A stretch of 64,000 bases of DNA from positions 24,614,001-24,678,000 of the forward strand of contig CM060733.1 in NCBI GenBank assembly GCA_030704615.1, in the 5' to 3' direction. Below the pieces are notes generated by a model. The model was not told the origin of the DNA and ran no database searches. It saw only the letters and a program-made list of their open reading frames with translations. The stretch's first letter is position 1, and every line of letters begins with the position of its first letter. Source of the DNA: Takakia lepidozioides. Its lineage: Eukaryota > Streptophyta > Takakiopsida > Takakiales > Takakiaceae. Shown here piece after piece: positions 61,440-64,000 of the stretch. A program made the position numbers and the translations under genes.

Positions 61440-63305
61440 GTCCGAGCTCCTTCGTATGGAGCAGGAAACCATTGGTAACACGATAGCAAAAATCGCAGAA
61501 GCATATCAAGCAGGAGAGCAGTCTGCCCATGCGCTTCTTTCCAATGACGCCGTACAGGTTGTGCCATGCCGTCTTTCACCTATGTGATTTCAGATTTATG
61601 TTCAATTTCCATGTATTGACAGGATCTGCTATATCTACAGGATGTTCGCCCCACAGACCTCAAGACACCGTTTCCCTCCTAGGCAATTCCACAACCCGCC
61701 CATGCTGCTCACGTTGGCTCCACAACCAGAAAATGTGGCTTACTTATAACGCCAACAAATGCACGGATTAGTTCCCCATGCGACCCGTGAGGCTGCCAAG
61801 ACAGGTCCTCCAAGTGTGAACAAACCTACAGACACAGTCATGTTGCGAAGCAGGACCGCATCACTTTGTTAGTCTGCTGAATCGAACCCGACCACAGTAG
61901 TCGCCGAATCCCAATGCACAAGTAGAGCAAAGAAGCGGACTGTCGTGGAGCAGACTTAGGAAGTTCGCGAGGGTCTTGTTGCGAAGAAACCTGCGAAGAA
62001 AGGCAAGTCCGCTATCTTTATGAACAAGGACCGCAAAATGACATTGGATACGGACAAGGAAGTGGTAACGACAAATGCACCAGTGAGTAGTCCTTCCAGT
62101 CTGGTGAGTCTGGTCACTCCAGTCTACTCAGAAGTGTGAGTCTGCTCAGTCCACTCGGTCTGACCTGAGTCTAGTGAGTCCACTCAGTCCGCTCGGTGTG
62201 GACAATCTGATGAATGGAATCAGTCCGCTTAGACCGTTGCGTACATGGATTTTCACACAAGGCCGTGGTCTGTGTGCAGGTTGGGTTCTCGTTTTGCCGT
62301 GGCCCTGCGACAGAATGTGGCGGCCGGCCATGCCATGGTTCAGTTTTATGAAGGCGACCCCCGGTATGAGTGCTCCATCGGGCCTCCGGACTTGAAGCCA
62401 CTTGAGACGGTGGAGTCAGAGTGCACAAATAGAATGTTGGAGCTGTGGTGTCATTTCTATGGTTGAGGAGAAGTACTCAAGTACTGTTGCTCTTCTACTA
62501 GCCTCAACGTGGTATCTTATGATGACATACTGGGACGGGCCACGAGAAATGTATTCTTGCTGGAGCGTCCCTCGGCTCGGCAAAGACATAAAAGACTGCC
62601 TTCATATAATCGTTCCGATTGTGGAGGAGTTGATCTCGCATATCCAGTTTGTTCTGTCGGGCTAGTCTTTTGAATGACATCAATCCGTTTACACTGGCCT
62701 CTCGCTGGTTGAGTCCGTTCAGTCTGCTCAGTCTGGCAAATCTGCCCAGTCTTTTGAATGACGACAGTTTGCTCGGTCTGCCCACTCTGCCGAGTCTGCT
62801 GAGTCTGCTCAATCTGCCGAGTCTGCTGAGTCTGCTCATTATGCCGAGTCTGTTGAGTCCGCTGCGTGTACTAGGACCAAGACCCAGCCTACTTGCGAAT
62901 CTGCAGAGTTTGTTGGAGAGTCAGTTGGAGTGGTCTGCTGAGAGGACTATGGGCTGAGAGTGTGCTGCCATGAGACTCATGAGAATCGTCTTGCAGGGGG
63001 CACTGAAGTGTTGTTGTCATCGACGTGCGGAAAGGCTGTTACACTCACATGAACTCCATCGAGTCATGCATGGTTGCCCATATGTTTTGTCATGGACACG
63101 GAAACTGCATGCGGAGTGTTTAGGCTACAGTGTTGATTCACCGGGTTGGGAGGAGGTTAGGGCATTTCAGTTCAACCAGCCTGAAGTGCCCCAACAGCCA
63201 TTCAGCTGGGAATGTGGGTTTTACGTCATGTCCTTTATCCAAGGATATTATGAATGGCTACAAACTAGGCATAGTCAAACCTCTCCTAAAAAGGCAGAGA
63301 GATGA
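61440..63305 (+). pseudogene. decayed Ulp1 (C48 protease)-bearing transposon gene
   Basis: Coding traces in several frames: ELLRMEQETIGNTIAKIAEA (61450-61510), LYLQDVRPTDLKTPFP (about 61633), DIKDCLHIIVPIVE (about 62585-62625, the strand before the His box in C48 enzymes) and PEVPQQPFSWECGFYVM (63180-63230), containing the Gln and catalytic Cys region of Ulp1-like domains. Frameshifts, stops and inserted microrepeats between the last two traces (62690-62870) show it is dead. Ulp1-like domains are common in plant CACTA and MULE elements, which suits the CACTA terminus that follows. Confidence 0.6.
62090..62870. repeat. two clusters of AGTC(C/T)GCT microrepeats
   Basis: At 62090-62235 and 62690-62870 the word (T/C)AGTC(T/C)GCT(C/G) recurs every 9-12 bases. 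On the minus strand the second cluster reads as a run of LSRLSRLGR-type residues, which is a by-product of the repeat and not a protein motif. Confidence 0.75.
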
Positions 63306-63374
63306 GTACCTTTCACGAAAAATTGGTTTACGTTCAAGTTTGCACTTGGCCAACGGATGCAGTGTCTTAAATAC

Positions 63375-64000
63375 CACTAGTAGAAAATCCGGCTTTTACG
63401 TCTGCTATTTTCCAGTCGTATCAGCCTTTTATGACTGCATGACTGCCCAGTCAGATAAACCCAGTCAGTTGTGACAAATGAGTCGTAAGCGCCATAGAGT
63501 CGTATCTGCCAGTCGTGGAGCTCACTGTTGACGTGGCAACAGGGACGCCTAATCATAGTCATTGATAAGACCGTAGTAAATGACTGTGAATCCATGTCAG
63601 CTTCACGTGGAACAGAAGGGATATGCCACGTGTCACAACAAAGAGAAGGCGACAGGGTCTTCACTACTTATACGACTTTCGCGGATTAACCCCATGACAA
63701 CACGTGGACAATACCGGGCATGACACGTGGCACGACAGGGTGAAGAGAGGGGGTCTTCCAAGACTGGCATGTATGACTTCCGCAGTTTAACCCCAGGACA
63801 ACACGTGGCATCAATTTATGCATAATGGGAGTGGTCGTTATGACTGGAACACATGACTTTGAGGGACGGACTCTGGATACCGCACGTGGCACACGGGTAT
63901 GGGCAAACACATGGGGTACAATGAAAGTGCCACGTGGAGAGGGTCTTTGGATGGGAGGCAGTCGTATACATGACTGTGTCCAGGCTGCCATGGTAAACTT
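63375..64000 (+). mobile_element. CACTA element terminus and subterminal region, continues past the window
   Basis: Begins CACTAGTAGAAAATCCGGCTTTTACG, the canonical CACTA start shared by many plant En/Spm families. The following 600 bp carry TATGACT words and a unit of about 96 bp starting GGGTCTT at 63655 and 63751, again near 63941, each with AACCCC...ACAACACGTGG. Seven CACGTG cores occur between 63600 and 63940. The element body lies beyond the right edge. Confidence 0.82.

Overview
The window is nuclear DNA from a plant. Two intron-rich housekeeping genes can be rebuilt exon by exon with every phase closing: a YtcJ/LAF3-type amidohydrolase (601 codons, 14 exons) and nucleoporin NUP160 (1,495 codons, 27 exons). 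A third, cut by the left edge, encodes a seven-bladed RCC1 propeller with a HERC-like extension. The mobile DNA (CACTA, Helitron, several LINEs, a tRNA-derived SINE, LTR gag) is plant-like. A HERC-like RCC1 gene points away from a typical flowering plant, but the species cannot be named from this sequence alone.

Layout. 0-9 kb: minus-strand RCC1/HERC-like gene with a 2.6-kb LINE in an intron. 10.8-16.7 kb: the plus-strand amidohydrolase, divergent from it, with a 32-bp LINE scar in an intron. 17-18.3 kb: decayed Helitron helicase. 18.3-21.7 kb: AT-rich, no gene. 21.7-26.2 kb: decayed FCP1-like (HAD phosphatase) gene carrying nine copies of a 16-bp palindrome. 26.2-31.5 kb: CACTA end followed by a minus-strand CACTA-type gene with an intact FCP1-like exon in its middle. 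31.9-33.4 kb: twelve copies of a 26-bp palindrome whose polarity flips near 33.1 kb. 34-35.5 kb: LTR-retrotransposon gag. 35.5-38.3 kb: no gene. 38.7-39.2 kb: two unidentified exons. 40-41.2 kb: Helitron helicase C-terminus followed by a Ulp1-like protease fragment. 41.6-42.7 kb: L1-type endonuclease fragment. 43.3-59.4 kb: NUP160, with a LINE-in-LINE nest in intron 8. 59.8 kb: SINE. 60.8-63.3 kb: decayed Ulp1-bearing transposon gene with invading short repeats. 63.4 kb to the end: another CACTA terminus with a G-box-rich subterminal region.

Main points. (1) One LINE family occurs three times, each copy sense in an intron of a different host gene. It ends six bases after its stop codon, has no poly(A), and its target duplications all start with TCT. 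(2) A CACTA-type gene appears to contain a phosphatase exon, and a second phosphatase gene lies next to it. (3) Two unrelated palindromic arrays look like protein-binding or foldback structures. (4) Reading phase places four GC-AG introns in NUP160 and none in the amidohydrolase.
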